Assembly (NCBI RefSeq): GCF_000478605.2
Contig: NZ_ASHX02000001.1
Coordinates: 1,899,895-1,963,894 of the forward strand
DNA length: 64,000 nucleotides
Source of the DNA: Streptomyces thermolilacinus SPC6
Lineage (GTDB): Bacteria > Actinomycetota > Actinomycetes > Streptomycetales > Streptomycetaceae
Direction of reading: 5' to 3'
Shown here: one piece after another, positions 30,086 to 39,412 of the stretch
How positions within the stretch are numbered: position 1 is the stretch's first letter
Layout of the letters: every line of letters starts with the position of its first letter
Program-made: the position numbers and the translations under genes
Notes under the pieces: model-generated
What the model was told of the DNA's origin: nothing
What the model saw: only the letters and a program-made list of their open reading frames with translations
Databases searched by the model: none

Positions 30086-31156
30086 TCAGACCAGGCCGAG
30101 GCGCTCGGCGGCGGCGACGGCGTCCACCGGGACCGTGACGGGCTGCGGTGCCCCGGCGACCGCCCAGTCGGGGTCCTTGAGGCCGTTGCCGGTGACCGTG
30201 CAGACGATGGTCTGGCCCGGGTCCACCTTGCCGTGCTCGGCGGCCTTCAGCAGACCGGCGACCGACGCGGCGGACGCGGGCTCCACGAAGACGCCCTCCT
30301 GCGCGGCCAACAGCCGGTAGGCGCGCAGGATCTCACGGTCCGTCACCTCGTCGATGAAGCCGCCCGACTCGTCCCGCGCGGCCAGCGCGTAGCTCCAGGA
30401 CGCCGGGTTGCCGATGCGGATCGCGGTGGCGATGGTGGACGGGTCCTTGACGACCTCGCCGCGCACCAGCGGCGCCGAACCGGACGCCTGGAAGCCCCAC
30501 ATGCGCGGGGTGCGCGAGGCGACGCCGTCCTTGGCGTACTCGGTGTACCCCTTCCAGCACGCGGTGATGTTCCCGGCGTTGCCGACGGGCAGCACATGGA
30601 TGTCGGGGGCGTCGCCGAGCATGTCCACGATCTCGAACGCGGCGGTCTTCTGGCCCTCGATGCGCACCGGGTTCACCGAGTTGACCAGCGCGACCGGGTA
30701 GTTGTCGGAGAGCGCGCGGGCGAGCGTCAGGCAGTCGTCGAAGTTGCCGTCCACCTGGAGGATCTTCGCGCCGTGGACCAGCGCCTGGCCCATCTTGCCG
30801 AGCGCGATCTTGCCCTGCGGGACGAGGACGGCACAGACCATCCCGGCACGCACCGCGTACGCGGCGGCGGAGGCGGAGGTGTTGCCGGTGGAGGCGCAGA
30901 TGACCGCCTTGGCGCCCTCCTCCTTGGCCCGGGTGATGGCCATGGTCATGCCGCGGTCCTTGAACGACCCGGTGGGGTTGGCGCCCTCGACCTTCAGGTG
31001 CACCTCGCAGCCGGTGCGCTCGGAGAGGACCTGCGCGGGGACGAGGGGCGTACCACCCTCACGGAGCGTGACGACCGGCGTCGCGTCCGTGACCGGGAGG
31101 CGGTCCCGGTACTCCTCGATGATGCCGCGCCACTGGTGGGTGCCCTTGCTGGTCAT
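30086..31156 (-). CDS. thrC: Threonine synthase
   Basis: 356 aa from the ATG at 31156 ([20 protein letters not shown]). The PLP-binding lysine is in '[15 protein letters not shown]'. The phosphate-binding glycine loop is '[15 protein letters not shown]', and '[19 protein letters not shown]' is conserved. It converts O-phosphohomoserine to threonine. The start is 7 nt after the hom stop, so hom and thrC form one transcript. Confidence 0.97.
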   Translation of the reverse strand: MTSKGTHQWRGIIEEYRDRLPVTDATPVVTLREGGTPLVPAQVLSERTGCEVHLKVEGANPTGSFKDRGMTMAITRAKEEGAKAVICASTGNTSASAAAYAVRAGMVCAVLVPQGKIALGKMGQALVHGAKILQVDGNFDDCLTLARALSDNYPVALVNSVNPVRIEGQKTAAFEIVDMLGDAPDIHVLPVGNAGNITACWKGYTEYAKDGVASRTPRMWGFQASGSAPLVRGEVVKDPSTIATAIRIGNPASWSYALAARDESGGFIDEVTDREILRAYRLLAAQEGVFVEPASAASVAGLLKAAEHGKVDPGQTIVCTVTGNGLKDPDWAVAGAPQPVTVPVDAVAAAERLGLV

Positions 31157-31163
31157 GGGTCCT

Positions 31164-32453
31164 CTACTCCCCTTCAACACGCATGATGCTGGCGACACCG
31201 CGCACGGTGTCGAGCTGGCGCAGCGCCGCGACCGTCCCGCTCAGGGCGGCGTCGGGTGCGCGGTGGGTGACGACCACGAGGCTCGCCTCGCCGTCCTTGC
31301 CCTGCTGGCGGACGGTGTCGATCGACACGCCGTGCTCGGCGAAGACCGTCGCGACCTGGGCGAGCACGCCCGGCTTGTCGGCCACGTCGAGGCTGATGTG
31401 GTACCGCGTCACCACGTCGCCCATGGGGCTCACGGGCAGCTGGGTGTACGCGGAGTCGCCGGGGCCCGTCGCGTCATTGAGGCGGTTGCGGCAGACGGCG
31501 ACCAGGTCGCCGAGTACGGCCGACGCGGTCGGCGAACCGCCGGCGCCCGGACCGTAGAACATGAGCTGCCCGGCCGCCTCGGACTCCACGAACACGGCGT
31601 TGTACGCGCCGCGCACGGAGGCCAGCGGGTGGCTGAGCGGGATCATCGCCGGGTGCACGCGCGCGGTGACGGACTCGCCGTCCGCGGCCCGCTCGCAGAT
31701 CGCGAGCAGCTTGATGGTGCAGCCCATGCGCTTGGCGGAGGCGAAGTCGGCGGCGGTGACCTCCGTCATGCCCTCGCGGTACACGTCGTCGAGGCGCACG
31801 CGCGTGTGGAAGGCGATGCCGGCGAGGATGGCGGCCTTCGCGGCGGCGTCGAAGCCCTCCACGTCGGCGGTCGGGTCGGCCTCCGCGTATCCGAGGGCGG
31901 TGGCCTCGTCCAGCGCCTCCGAGTAACCGGCGCCCGACGTGTCCATCTTGTCGAGGATGAAGTTCGTCGTGCCGTTGACGATGCCGAGGACGCGGTTGAC
32001 CTTGTCACCGGCGAGGGACTCGCGCAGCGGCCGGATGAGCGGGATCGCGCCCGCGACGGCCGCCTCGTAGTACAGGTCCCGGCCGTGCTCCTGGGCGGCG
32101 GCGTGCAGCGCCGCGCCGTCCTGGGCGAGGAGCGCCTTGTTCGCGGAGACGACGGACGCGCCGTGCTCGAACGCGGTGGTGATCAGCGTACGGGCGGGCT
32201 CGACGCCCCCGATGACCTCGACGACCACGTCGATGTCGCCGCGTTTGACGAGCGCCGTGGCGTCGGTGGTGATCAGCTCCGGGTCGATGCCCTCGCGGAC
32301 CTTGGAGGGCCTGCGCACGGCGACCCCGGCCAGTTCGACCGGGGCGCCGATGCGGGCGGCGAGGTCGTCGGCGTGCGTCGTCATGATGCGCGCCACCTCT
32401 GAGCCGACCACACCACAGCCCAGCAGCGCCACCTTCAGCGGACGCGTACGCAT
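31164..32453 (-). CDS. hom: Homoserine dehydrogenase
   Basis: 429 aa from the ATG at 32453 ([20 protein letters not shown]). The ATG one codon earlier (32456) is equally possible, but 32453 has the better spacing (7 nt) from GAGG. The NAD(P)-binding '[15 protein letters not shown]', '[14 protein letters not shown]', the family signature '[14 protein letters not shown]' and '[20 protein letters not shown]' are present. A C-terminal ACT domain ('[20 protein letters not shown]') implies feedback inhibition by threonine. It reduces aspartate semialdehyde to homoserine. Confidence 0.97.
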   Translation of the reverse strand: MRTRPLKVALLGCGVVGSEVARIMTTHADDLAARIGAPVELAGVAVRRPSKVREGIDPELITTDATALVKRGDIDVVVEVIGGVEPARTLITTAFEHGASVVSANKALLAQDGAALHAAAQEHGRDLYYEAAVAGAIPLIRPLRESLAGDKVNRVLGIVNGTTNFILDKMDTSGAGYSEALDEATALGYAEADPTADVEGFDAAAKAAILAGIAFHTRVRLDDVYREGMTEVTAADFASAKRMGCTIKLLAICERAADGESVTARVHPAMIPLSHPLASVRGAYNAVFVESEAAGQLMFYGPGAGGSPTASAVLGDLVAVCRNRLNDATGPGDSAYTQLPVSPMGDVVTRYHISLDVADKPGVLAQVATVFAEHGVSIDTVRQQGKDGEASLVVVTHRAPDAALSGTVAALRQLDTVRGVASIMRVEGE

Positions 32454-32559
32454 CATCCGACCTCGTTTCCTGTCTTTCCGCGTATTTCTACGGTGGTCCA
32501 GTCTCACTCACCGAACGGGACTTTCTGTCCTTCGTCCGAATTCTGAGACATCTATTTCA

Positions 32560-33951
32560 TCAGCCGACATCGAGACGCAGAAGATCTTCCTCTGTCTCCC
32601 GCCGGACGATCACCCGCGCCGCACCGTCGGCGACGGCCACGACGGGCGGGCGGAGCGCGTGGTTGTAGTTGCTGGCCATGGACCGGCAGTACGCGCCGGT
32701 GGCCGGCACGGCGATCAGGTCGCCCGGCGCGAGGTCGGCGGGCAGGAACGCGTCCCGTACGACGATGTCGCCACTCTCACAGTGCTTGCCGACGACCCGG
32801 CACAGCACCGGCTCGGCGTCCGACGTGCGCGAGACGAGCGAGACGGTGTACTCGGCGTCGTACAGCGCGGTGCGGATGTTGTCGGACATGCCGCCGTCGA
32901 CGGAGACGTACGTGCGCAGCCCCTCCAGCGGCTTGATGGTGCCGACCTCGTACACGGTGAACGCGGTCGGGCCGACGATGGCGCGGCCCGGCTCGACGGA
33001 GATGCGCGGCGTGGCGAGCCCGGCGGCGTCGCACTCGCGGCGGACGATCTCGCCGAGCGCCTTGGCGATCTCGTGCGGCTCGCGCGGGTCGTCGTCCGGG
33101 GTGTACGCGATGCCGAGGCCGCCGCCGAGGTCGATCTCGGGCAGCTCGACGCCGTGCTCGTCGCGCACCTCGGCGAGGAGCGCGACGACGCGGCGGGCGG
33201 CGACCTCGAAACCGGCCATGTCGAAGATCTGCGACCCGATGTGCGAGTGGATGCCGACCAGTTCGAGCCCGTCGAGCTGGAGCGTGCGGCGCACGGCCTC
33301 GGCGGCCTGTCCGCCCGCCAGCGCGATGCCGAACTTCTGGTCCTCGTGCGCGGTGGCGATGAACTCGTGGGTGTGGGCCTCGACCCCGACCGTCACGCGG
33401 ATCTGCACGCGCTGCCGCCTGCCGAGGGCCTGCGCGACGTGGGCGACGCGCACGATCTCCTGGAAGGAGTCCAGGACGATCCGCCCGACACCGGCCTCGA
33501 CGGCCCGCCGGATCTCGGCCTCGGTCTTGTTGTTGCCGTGGAAGGCGATGCGCTCGGCGGGCATTCCGGCGGAGAGCGCCGTGGCGAGTTCGCCGCCGGA
33601 GCACACGTCGAGGTTGAGCCCCTCCTCGTGCAGCCAGCGCACGACGGCGCGGGAGAGGAACGCCTTGCCCGCGTAGAACACGTCGGCGTCCGCGCCGAAC
33701 GCGTCGGCCCAGGCGCGGCAGCGGGCCCGGAAGTCGGCCTCGTCGAGGATGTACGCGGGCGTCCCGAACTCCTCGGCGAGGGTCGTGACGGGGATGCCGC
33801 CCACGGTGAGGACGCCGTCGTCGCCGCGCCGCACGGTGCGGGACCAGACCTTCTCGTCCAGGTGGTTGAGGTCGGCGGGCGGCGCGCTGTAGTGGCCCTC
33901 GGGCAGGACGTCGGCGTGGCGGGGCCCGGCGGGGTGTGCGGAACGGCTCAT
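32560..33951 (-). CDS. lysA: Diaminopimelate decarboxylase
   Basis: 463 aa from the ATG at 33951 ([20 protein letters not shown]). The PLP lysine is in '[17 protein letters not shown]'. '[20 protein letters not shown]' forms the glycine loop, and the catalytic Cys is in '[19 protein letters not shown]'. The family's C-terminal '[20 protein letters not shown]' is intact. It makes L-lysine from meso-DAP. It starts 16 nt after the upstream ArgS-like gene and precedes hom, consistent with an aspartate-family operon. Confidence 0.97.
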   Translation of the reverse strand: MSRSAHPAGPRHADVLPEGHYSAPPADLNHLDEKVWSRTVRRGDDGVLTVGGIPVTTLAEEFGTPAYILDEADFRARCRAWADAFGADADVFYAGKAFLSRAVVRWLHEEGLNLDVCSGGELATALSAGMPAERIAFHGNNKTEAEIRRAVEAGVGRIVLDSFQEIVRVAHVAQALGRRQRVQIRVTVGVEAHTHEFIATAHEDQKFGIALAGGQAAEAVRRTLQLDGLELVGIHSHIGSQIFDMAGFEVAARRVVALLAEVRDEHGVELPEIDLGGGLGIAYTPDDDPREPHEIAKALGEIVRRECDAAGLATPRISVEPGRAIVGPTAFTVYEVGTIKPLEGLRTYVSVDGGMSDNIRTALYDAEYTVSLVSRTSDAEPVLCRVVGKHCESGDIVVRDAFLPADLAPGDLIAVPATGAYCRSMASNYNHALRPPVVAVADGAARVIVRRETEEDLLRLDVG

Positions 33952-33967
33952 GTCTCTCTCACTGCGG

Positions 33968-35119
33968 TCAGAGGTGAACGGGGGCGCTGACGCCGAGCAG
34001 GGACAGGCCGCCGGCCAGCACCGTCCCGGCGGCTTCGGCGAGGGCGAGCCGGGAGCGGTGGGCGGCCGAGGGTTTCTCGTCACCGAGGGGCAGCACCGTG
34101 TGCTGGAACCCGAGGAACGCGTCGGCGAGCGCCTCCAGGTGCCGGGCGAGCCGGTCCGGGGCGTGCTGCCGGGCGGCGGCGAGGAGTACGCCGGGGTGGT
34201 CGCCGAGCGCGGCGAGCAGCTCCGGGGCGTGGACGTCCTCGTCGTACGCGGGCCCGAAGCCCAGGTCGGCGGCGTTGCGCAGGAGGGCGGCGGCGCGGGC
34301 GTGCGCGTACTGGACGGTGAACAGGCCGTTGCCGCCGGACTCGGTGAGGCGGAGGAGCGGCGCGGGGTCGAGGACCCGGTCGTGCGGTGCGGGCCGCAGC
34401 ATGGCCCACCGCTGGGCGTCAGGCGGGAGGACGGCGGCGACGTCGTAGTGCGGGGGGAGGGCGCGGGGGGCGGTGTTCTGCGGGGCGTCGGGCTGGGGGG
34501 CGCGGACCTGCGGGGCGCCGGGCTGGGGGGTGCGGACCTGCGGGGTGCGGACCTGCGGGGCGTCGGGCTGCCGGGTGCGGTCCTGTGGGGTGCCGAGCCG
34601 GGGTTCGTCGGCCTCGGGTGCGTCGGCCTGGACGAGGCAGGCGGGGGCGCCCTGGGAGCGGAGGAGGGCGACGACGGTACGGGTGAGTACGCGCTGCCGC
34701 GGATCGGCGCCGTACGGCAGGAGGAAACGCACCTGTTCCTCGGGGAGGCCGGCGAGGGCGTCCCCGTACCCGTACCGCAGGCCCTCCTCCCGTACGCGCT
34801 GGACGAGGAGGCGGCCGGCCGCGGCGCGGGCGTCGGGGCGGAGGGTGAGGTTGAGGAACCCGGGCCCGGTGATGTCCACGCGCTCGATGCCGGGTACGTC
34901 GAGGAGCCGCTCGCGCAGGACCTCGGCGACCTGCCGGGGCGGGAGTGCGGCGGGGCGGGCGAGCTGGAGCGCGGCGTTGGTGGCCCAGTCCCCGCGGCCA
35001 CCGGGGCGGGGCCGCTCGACGGTGACCCGGGAGGGCAGCTCCCGTACGGGCAGGACCCCGTCACCGACGGCACGCCGCACGGCGCGCAACACGGTGAGCG
35101 AGAGGTCAGCGGGGGTCAC
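33968..35119 (-). CDS. nrtL: ArgS-related anticodon-binding protein without a catalytic domain (NrtL-like)
   Basis: 383 aa from the GTG at 35119 ([20 protein letters not shown]). The N-terminal part resembles the arginyl-tRNA synthetase N domain ('[20 protein letters not shown]', '[20 protein letters not shown]'). The C-terminal part is a DALR anticodon-binding domain ('[20 protein letters not shown]', '[20 protein letters not shown]'). The Rossmann domain with HIGH and KMSKS, normally between them, is absent and replaced by Pro/Gln/Arg repeats ([17 protein letters not shown]). It cannot aminoacylate. It may bind tRNA-Arg or regulate lysine/arginine genes, which is inference. A tRNA-Arg gene lies 850 nt away. 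Confidence 0.85.
   Translation of the reverse strand: MTPADLSLTVLRAVRRAVGDGVLPVRELPSRVTVERPRPGGRGDWATNAALQLARPAALPPRQVAEVLRERLLDVPGIERVDITGPGFLNLTLRPDARAAAGRLLVQRVREEGLRYGYGDALAGLPEEQVRFLLPYGADPRQRVLTRTVVALLRSQGAPACLVQADAPEADEPRLGTPQDRTRQPDAPQVRTPQVRTPQPGAPQVRAPQPDAPQNTAPRALPPHYDVAAVLPPDAQRWAMLRPAPHDRVLDPAPLLRLTESGGNGLFTVQYAHARAAALLRNAADLGFGPAYDEDVHAPELLAALGDHPGVLLAAARQHAPDRLARHLEALADAFLGFQHTVLPLGDEKPSAAHRSRLALAEAAGTVLAGGLSLLGVSAPVHL
34484..34606 (-). repeat. Short in-frame repeats in the ArgS-like gene
   Basis: Units such as ctggggggcgcggacctg and cgggctggggggtgcggac recur with periods of 15 and 30 nt, coding for alternating PQVR(T/A) and PQP(D/G)A. They are confined to the linker between the two domains. 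Confidence 0.85.
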
Positions 35120-35385
35120 GGGACAAGCGTAGGCGAGGAGGGGGGAGGGAACGCGAACCGGTTTCGCGATGCGGTCACCCGCCACCCCCCGTACCACCCT
35201 CCGGCACCCGACGCCGACGCACACACCGACGCCGCACGCGCCCTCACGGGACCAGGCCCGGCGGCACACCCCGCTTCCGCGCCCGGCACCACGGCACGGC
35301 CCGGACCCATGGCTCTACCCGGTGTCATGGCGCTGCCGGAGCCAGGACACCCACCCAACACCCACCGACACGACGACTCGCCCGC

Positions 35386-35808
35386 TCACCCCTGGCTGGT
35401 ACCAGTCCGTCCGGTGCCGGGGCGGCCGTCTATGGGGGGCAGGAGGAGCCCGCGCACCAGCTCGACGAGCTGGGTGGGCTCGAAGGGCTTGGGGAGGAAG
35501 GCGTCCACACCGACCTCCAGCCCCTTCGCCACCTCGTCCTGGTCGCACCCGCTGATGATCGCGACCGGTAGATGGCGGGTCCGTTCGTCGGCACGCAGGA
35601 GCGCGGCGGTGCGCAGCCCGTCCAGCCGCGGCATGACCACGTCGAGCGTGATCACGTCGGGCTGGAACTGATGGACGACTTCCAGACATTCGGCACCGTC
35701 GGCCGCGGTCACCACCTCGAAGCCCTCAAGCTCGAGATTGACCCTGATCAGCTGCCGGATGACCCGGTTGTCGTCCACAACCAGCACCCGACCGGAGACG
35801 CCTGACAC
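35386..35808 (-). CDS. Stand-alone response regulator receiver protein
   Basis: 140 aa from the GTG at 35808 (VSGVSGRVLVVDDNRVIRQL). It is a single receiver domain: acidic pair in 'VLVVDDNRVIRQL', phospho-Asp in 'PDVITLDVVMPRLDGLRTAA', the Thr/Ser position in 'VAIISGCDQDEVAKG', and Lys in 'VDAFLPKPFEPTQLV'. There is no output domain, so it works like CheY/Spo0F by protein contact. No kinase is adjacent. A GTG at 35910 has a stronger ribosome-binding site (GGAGG, 5 nt) and would add 34 residues unlike any receiver domain. I keep the shorter form. Confidence 0.88.
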   Translation of the reverse strand: MSGVSGRVLVVDDNRVIRQLIRVNLELEGFEVVTAADGAECLEVVHQFQPDVITLDVVMPRLDGLRTAALLRADERTRHLPVAIISGCDQDEVAKGLEVGVDAFLPKPFEPTQLVELVRGLLLPPIDGRPGTGRTGTSQG

Positions 35809-35966
35809 AACTCGAGAGTAGGTCCCGCCGCACCCCCGCGTCCCGGTTTTCGCCACTTCTGCCCCTTGCGGGGGACCGGGACCACCCGGCAGACGGAAAT
35901 CCCTGTTCACAGGCACCCTCCGAGAGCTGGTAGGGTTCTACCCGTCGCCGCGAAACACCGGCGAAC

Positions 35967-36038
35967 GCCCCCGTAGCTCAGGGGATAGAGCAACGGCCTC
36001 CGGAGCCGTGTGCGCAGGTTCGAATCCTGCCGGGGGCA
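35967..36038 (+). tRNA. tRNA-Arg, anticodon CCG
   Basis: The 72 nt fold as a cloverleaf: acceptor GCCCCCG/CGGGGGC, D stem GCTC/GAGC, anticodon stem ACGGC/GCCGT with loop CTCCGGA (anticodon CCG, reading CGG), and T arm GCAGG TTCGAAT CCTGC with discriminator A. CCA is not encoded. tRNA-Arg genes are frequent integration sites for actinomycete integrative elements. Here no integrase follows and no copy of the 3' end was seen in the next 4 kb. Confidence 0.97.
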
Positions 36039-36057
36039 CTTCGCGAGAAATGCCACC

Positions 36058-36098
36058 AAGGCGCTGACCAGCAGAAATGCCGGTCGGCGCCTTTCTTG
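36058..36098 (+). terminator. Intrinsic terminator of the tRNA gene
   Basis: AAGGCGCTGACC pairs with GGTCGGCGCCTT (12 bp, one G-U) and is followed by TCTTGTTT, about 20 nt after the tRNA. Confidence 0.85.
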
Positions 36099-36290
36099 TT
36101 TCAGGCCGAGAGGCAGGTGGTAATTCGCTGCCCCCGGCCGGCGCACACGACCTGCGCGATCGTCTCGACGGCCACCTTTGCCGCGGCGAAACCCCGTCAA
36201 CCGCGTCCATCGCCGAACAGGCCGTACGACGAAGCCGACGGACTCGCTGACGCGGTATGGCGGAAGCACAGGGCTGCCGACCGGCGCTGT

Positions 36291-37544
36291 TCAGCCTTCC
36301 GCGTCGCCTCCCTCCGCGTCCCCGCGCAGACGGCGCACTCGCTCGGCGATGCCGCCGGCAAGCTTGTCCTTCACCGAACCGGCCCGGTCCAGGGTCTCGT
36401 TGCCGAGGCTCTTGGCAGCACCGACCCCCTTCGCTCCTGTCTCAAGCGCCTTGTCCCTCACCTCCGCCGCCGCGGCCGCCCACCGTTTAGCCTCCGACGG
36501 CTGGTGACCGGACCCGATCCCGAGCCGCGTGTGGAATTCATGCACTCCGGTCACGACCTGGTTACTCGACTGGACCACGGCCGGGGACTTGGTCGGGTGC
36601 AGCAGCACCTTCCCCTTGGCCGCTCCCGCAGCCGTATTCATTCGGGCCACCAGACGCTCGGTGCTGCGCGAGATGAGCTCCAGCCGGTTCTGGCGGGCGA
36701 TCCGTATCCCGATGCGATGGCGGTCCAGCTCCTGCGGAGCCGCGTGCAGCACCCGGTCGAGTTCGAGCACGGCGACCGCGTCCTGCAGTTGGAAGCACCG
36801 GGCGAGAACAGCGAGCCACTCCTGAGTCTTGGACTCGGCTTCCTTGGCCGCCTCGGCGAGCTCACCGATCTTGGCCTTGCGCTCCATCTTGTCTGCCAGT
36901 CCGTCAAGTTGACGCAGTGCGTACACCTGGGTTCGCGCGATCGTCTGCGACGTGTTCTGCACCTTCGACCAGGTGATCTCGGAGACGCGCCCAACTTCCT
37001 CCCGGATGGTCATGGCCTCCTCGATCACGAGCTCCCCTCCGATCATGTCCGCCAGCGCGGCGTCCTTCTGGGCGCGGAGCACATCGTCAAGCTTCTCGTC
37101 GATCGTGGCGAGATAATCGGTGATCTCATCCATGGTCTGCTGCATCGCGAGCTGTGCCATGACCGCCGCGACATTGGCCAGAGCCGCCGGGTTGGACCGA
37201 AGCGGTCCCGACCCCTTCCCGAATTCGACGAACCCCTTGATCTGACCCCGGTCCCCCTTCAGCACGCCTGTACTGAGACCTGTCGTGGCACTTTCCCGGA
37301 GTCCATACGTGTCGATGCGGCGAGCGGACTCCTTGGTCAGCTTCACCCAGCGACCTGAGTCCGCAGCGATATCCGAACCCGCCTGCGCGACTCCGGCCGC
37401 GCTGCCGAGGGCGGACCGGAGCCGTCGCGGTCCGAGGACCTTCGAAGGCAGCCCTTCAGAGATGAGGAAGCGTTCGACCGTCGCTGAATCCCCGATGACC
37501 GCCAGGCCATCGCCGTCGCTGATCAGCTGGATCTCGTTATTCAT
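36291..37544 (-). CDS. Protein of unknown function next to the tRNA-Arg gene
   Basis: 417 aa from the ATG at 37544 (MNNEIQLISDGDGLAVIGDS), 5 nt after GGAG. I do not recognise the family. There is no signal peptide or membrane segment. The first 30 residues look beta-rich. Residues of about 100-270 are mostly helical and charged ('DEITDYLATIDEKLDDVLRA', 'ALRQLDGLADKMERKAKIGE'), suggesting coiled coils. The C-terminus is basic ('ERVRRLRGDAEGGDAEG'). It lies downstream of the tRNA in convergent orientation, isolated from other genes, in a stretch that looks like acquired or decayed DNA. A phage-defence or element-encoded role is possible but unsupported. Confidence 0.6.
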   Translation of the reverse strand: MNNEIQLISDGDGLAVIGDSATVERFLISEGLPSKVLGPRRLRSALGSAAGVAQAGSDIAADSGRWVKLTKESARRIDTYGLRESATTGLSTGVLKGDRGQIKGFVEFGKGSGPLRSNPAALANVAAVMAQLAMQQTMDEITDYLATIDEKLDDVLRAQKDAALADMIGGELVIEEAMTIREEVGRVSEITWSKVQNTSQTIARTQVYALRQLDGLADKMERKAKIGELAEAAKEAESKTQEWLAVLARCFQLQDAVAVLELDRVLHAAPQELDRHRIGIRIARQNRLELISRSTERLVARMNTAAGAAKGKVLLHPTKSPAVVQSSNQVVTGVHEFHTRLGIGSGHQPSEAKRWAAAAAEVRDKALETGAKGVGAAKSLGNETLDRAGSVKDKLAGGIAERVRRLRGDAEGGDAEG

Positions 37545-38512
37545 GGTCACTCCGTTCGGATCGCGGCCAGGACCGGGGCTCTCCTCTCCAGGCCGCGTGG
37601 GCGTGGTGTGCGTCAGGCTTCCGGACCGCCACCCCGGGCACGGGGGCGGCGTGAGCACGCAGGTGCGGTTCTCGTCGGCCATCCGGTACATGATCAAGTT
37701 GAGGCAGGACCGCCAGTGGGGTCGTACTCGGCGAGGGTGGGACATGACACTGGCGGATGTCGGCACCGGCTGATCCTTGCGCTCGGCGACGGGGAAGGCA
37801 CCGGGAACGCGGTAGAGGTCGCCTTGGCCGAGTGGAGGTGGGAAAGCAAGTGCGCCCCTCGGTGTGGCCGTCCGCGATTTCCCGCGCTCCGACTCGGCTC
37901 CGCTCGACAGTTCTGACCTTATCGGGGCGGTGGCCACCGTGATGGTCTGATCGTCGATCGCCGGCGTGCGTCCAGGATTCGGGCTGGATCGTTGTCGGGG
38001 TGGCTTCGTGTCGTCGTGGCATGCCTGGCCTGCGCTCGGCCCTGCCACCTGGCGGTGCACGTCGTCGACCGCGGCGTCACCACCCATGTCCGGCTCACCA
38101 CCGACCCGGTCGCCGGTCCCGGCGATTGCGGCTGCGCCTACAGGCCCGTGAGTACCCGACCCGCTCGGCGGCGCCGCTGCGGCCGGGACCCCGGTGACCT
38201 CAGCTTCGACGCCCCACGCCGGAAGAGTTTCGGCCGCCTGCACGAGCGTGAACAGGACCAGCGTGTCGGCGGTGCGGTCGGCTCCGTCCTCTTCAGCAGG
38301 ATCGCGACCACGATTTCGACGGCCGACCAATGGCGTATGGCGAGCGAAAGCAAGCCTCTGATTCGCCTGGACGGTGCCGAGTGGTCATTGCCTGGCAGGC
38401 GGACGGTCTGTGGTGCGTTCGGGCGGACCGGCGACCGAGGGGTGCATTCTGTGGGGTTTTCGGGAAACCCGGTTTCGGCACCGTTGGATCGTTGAACGTG
38501 AAAGGTTTCGCC
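37545..38512. other. 968-nt region with no convincing gene
   Basis: Open frames here are short or lack starts. One minus-strand frame (about 37860-38330) has streptomycete-like codon use and could be a decayed gene, but it matches nothing I know and runs without a stop into the 417-aa gene. No inverted terminal repeats, transposase motif or tRNA fragment were seen. It must contain promoters for the flanking divergent genes. Confidence 0.5.
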
Positions 38513-39121
38513 ATGGCCGATGACGTCATCACGATGATCAAGACTGACCACCGTGAACTGGAGCGCCTCTTCGAGATGATGAAGAAGGAGAAGAGCTCGC
38601 GGCCGCTGGCGCTGCCGCTGGCCGTGGCCATGCTGGAGGCGCACAGCCGGGCCGAGGAGGAGTACGTGTACCCGGCGCTCGCCAAGGCCGGCGAGAAGGA
38701 GGAGGCCGAGCACGCCGCCGAGGAGCACCACGAGGCGGAGCACATGGGCAAGCACCTGTTGGAGCTGGACTGGGAGAGCTCCGAGTTCGACCGGGAGCTG
38801 GAGAAGTGGATCAGCGCCGTGCGGCACCACGTCCAGGAGGAGGAGCAGGAGCTGCTGCCCGCGCTCAGCGAGGCCCTCGACTCCGAGCGGCTGCACCAGC
38901 TGGGGCTGGAGTTCGCCGGGCAGCGGTCCGAGGAGCTCGCCGGGACGGCCGTCCACACCGGTGACGGGCAGCCCTCCAAGCAGCGGGGCGGCAGCAGCGG
39001 CAGCGGGATGACGCGTGCCGAGCTGTACGAGAAGGCCCGCGAGCTGGGCGTAGAGGGACGGTCCCAGATGAGCAAGGACGAGCTGGAGGAGCAGGTCCGG
39101 GAGGCCGGGGGCGGCAGCTGA
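38513..39121 (+). CDS. Hemerythrin-domain protein with C-terminal Rho_N/SAP-like motif
   Basis: 202 aa from the ATG at 38513, preceded by AAAGG. The N-terminal 140 residues form a hemerythrin HHE bundle, with candidate iron ligands in 'IKTDHRELERLFEMM', 'LEAHSRAEEEYVYPAL', 'AEEHHEAEHMGKHLLEL', and 'ISAVRHHVQEEEQELLPALS'. After a Ser/Gly linker, residues of about 168-200 ('MTRAELYEKARELGVEGRSQ', then MSKDELEEQV) resemble the nucleic-acid-binding N-terminal motif of Rho. It probably senses O2 or NO, or stores iron, near DNA or RNA; this is inference. It has its own terminator. Confidence 0.85.
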   Translation: MADDVITMIKTDHRELERLFEMMKKEKSSRPLALPLAVAMLEAHSRAEEEYVYPALAKAGEKEEAEHAAEEHHEAEHMGKHLLELDWESSEFDRELEKWISAVRHHVQEEEQELLPALSEALDSERLHQLGLEFAGQRSEELAGTAVHTGDGQPSKQRGGSSGSGMTRAELYEKARELGVEGRSQMSKDELEEQVREAGGGS

Positions 39122-39204
39122 GGGTCGGTTCCGGTCTGTGGGTGCGTGGGGTTGTCGTTGGAGGGCGGGGGGTGCGTGAGGTTCGAGTGGGGTGTGGGGG
39201 AAGC

Positions 39205-39237
39205 GCCGTCGTCGGCTGTGGTCGGCGGCGGCTTTTT
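39205..39237 (+). terminator. Terminator of the hemerythrin gene
   Basis: GCCGTCGTCGG pairs with CGGCGGCGGC (two G-U pairs) and is followed by TTTTT, 84 nt past the stop. Confidence 0.7.
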
Positions 39238-39267
39238 CCGCGCCGTTCAACCGCGCGTCCCCGATGG

Positions 39268-39273
39268 TAGGTT
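39268..39273 (+). promoter_or_regulatory. -10 hexamer of a probable leaderless promoter
   Basis: TAGGTT lies 7 nt before the GTG at 39281, with no ribosome-binding site between. TTCAAC, 16 nt upstream, is a weak -35 candidate. It would drive the 43-codon ORF and the MinD-like gene. Confidence 0.45.
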
Positions 39274-39280
39274 CGAACGC

Positions 39281-39412
39281 GTGAGTGCAGTGGGCCTGAT
39301 ACGGGGTGCGCGCGGACTGGAGCCGGGAGGCGGGCGGCGGATGGGCGGTTGCCTTCCAGGTGGTGCGGGGCCGTGTCCCCCGCGGGCGCCGCTCGCCGGG
39401 GGTGCCGCATGA
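39281..39412 (+). CDS. Candidate 43-aa leader ORF overlapping the MinD-like gene
   Basis: It runs from the GTG at 39281 to a TGA that overlaps the next ATG (ATGA, 39409-39412). The peptide (VSAVGLIRGARGLEPGGGRR…) is Gly/Arg/Pro-rich and unlike any known protein. Support comes only from the -10 hexamer at leaderless distance and the exact stop-start overlap, which would couple translation to the ATPase gene. Confidence 0.35.
   Translation: MSAVGLIRGARGLEPGGGRRMGGCLPGGAGPCPPRAPLAGGAA

Noticed and set aside
29851..30120. Plus-strand ORF starting at the ATG at 29851 (MRVACGAVLLGNLAVLVGGG)
   Set aside because: After a hydrophobic start it becomes Gly/Arg/Ala low-complexity and runs into thrC antisense. 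No ribosome-binding site.
34484..34606. CRISPR-like repeat array
   Set aside because: The repeats are 15/30 nt, in frame, with no unique spacers, and encode a linker.
33952..35073. Fusion of lysA with about 370 upstream codons in the same frame
   Set aside because: That frame is out of phase with the ArgS-like gene occupying the same DNA and gives a Ser/Pro/Arg-rich sequence. lysA begins at 33951.
37545..38330. Upstream extension of the 417-aa unknown gene to a much longer protein
   Set aside because: The extension has no conserved character and a good ribosome-binding site (GGAG) lies at the ATG at 37544. It is treated as non-coding or decayed.
39261..39285. Possible attachment-site copy of the tRNA-Arg T arm (ggttcgaac)
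   Set aside because: Only 8 nt (ggttcgaa) match, which is expected by chance. The hexamer TAGGTT here is better explained as a promoter.
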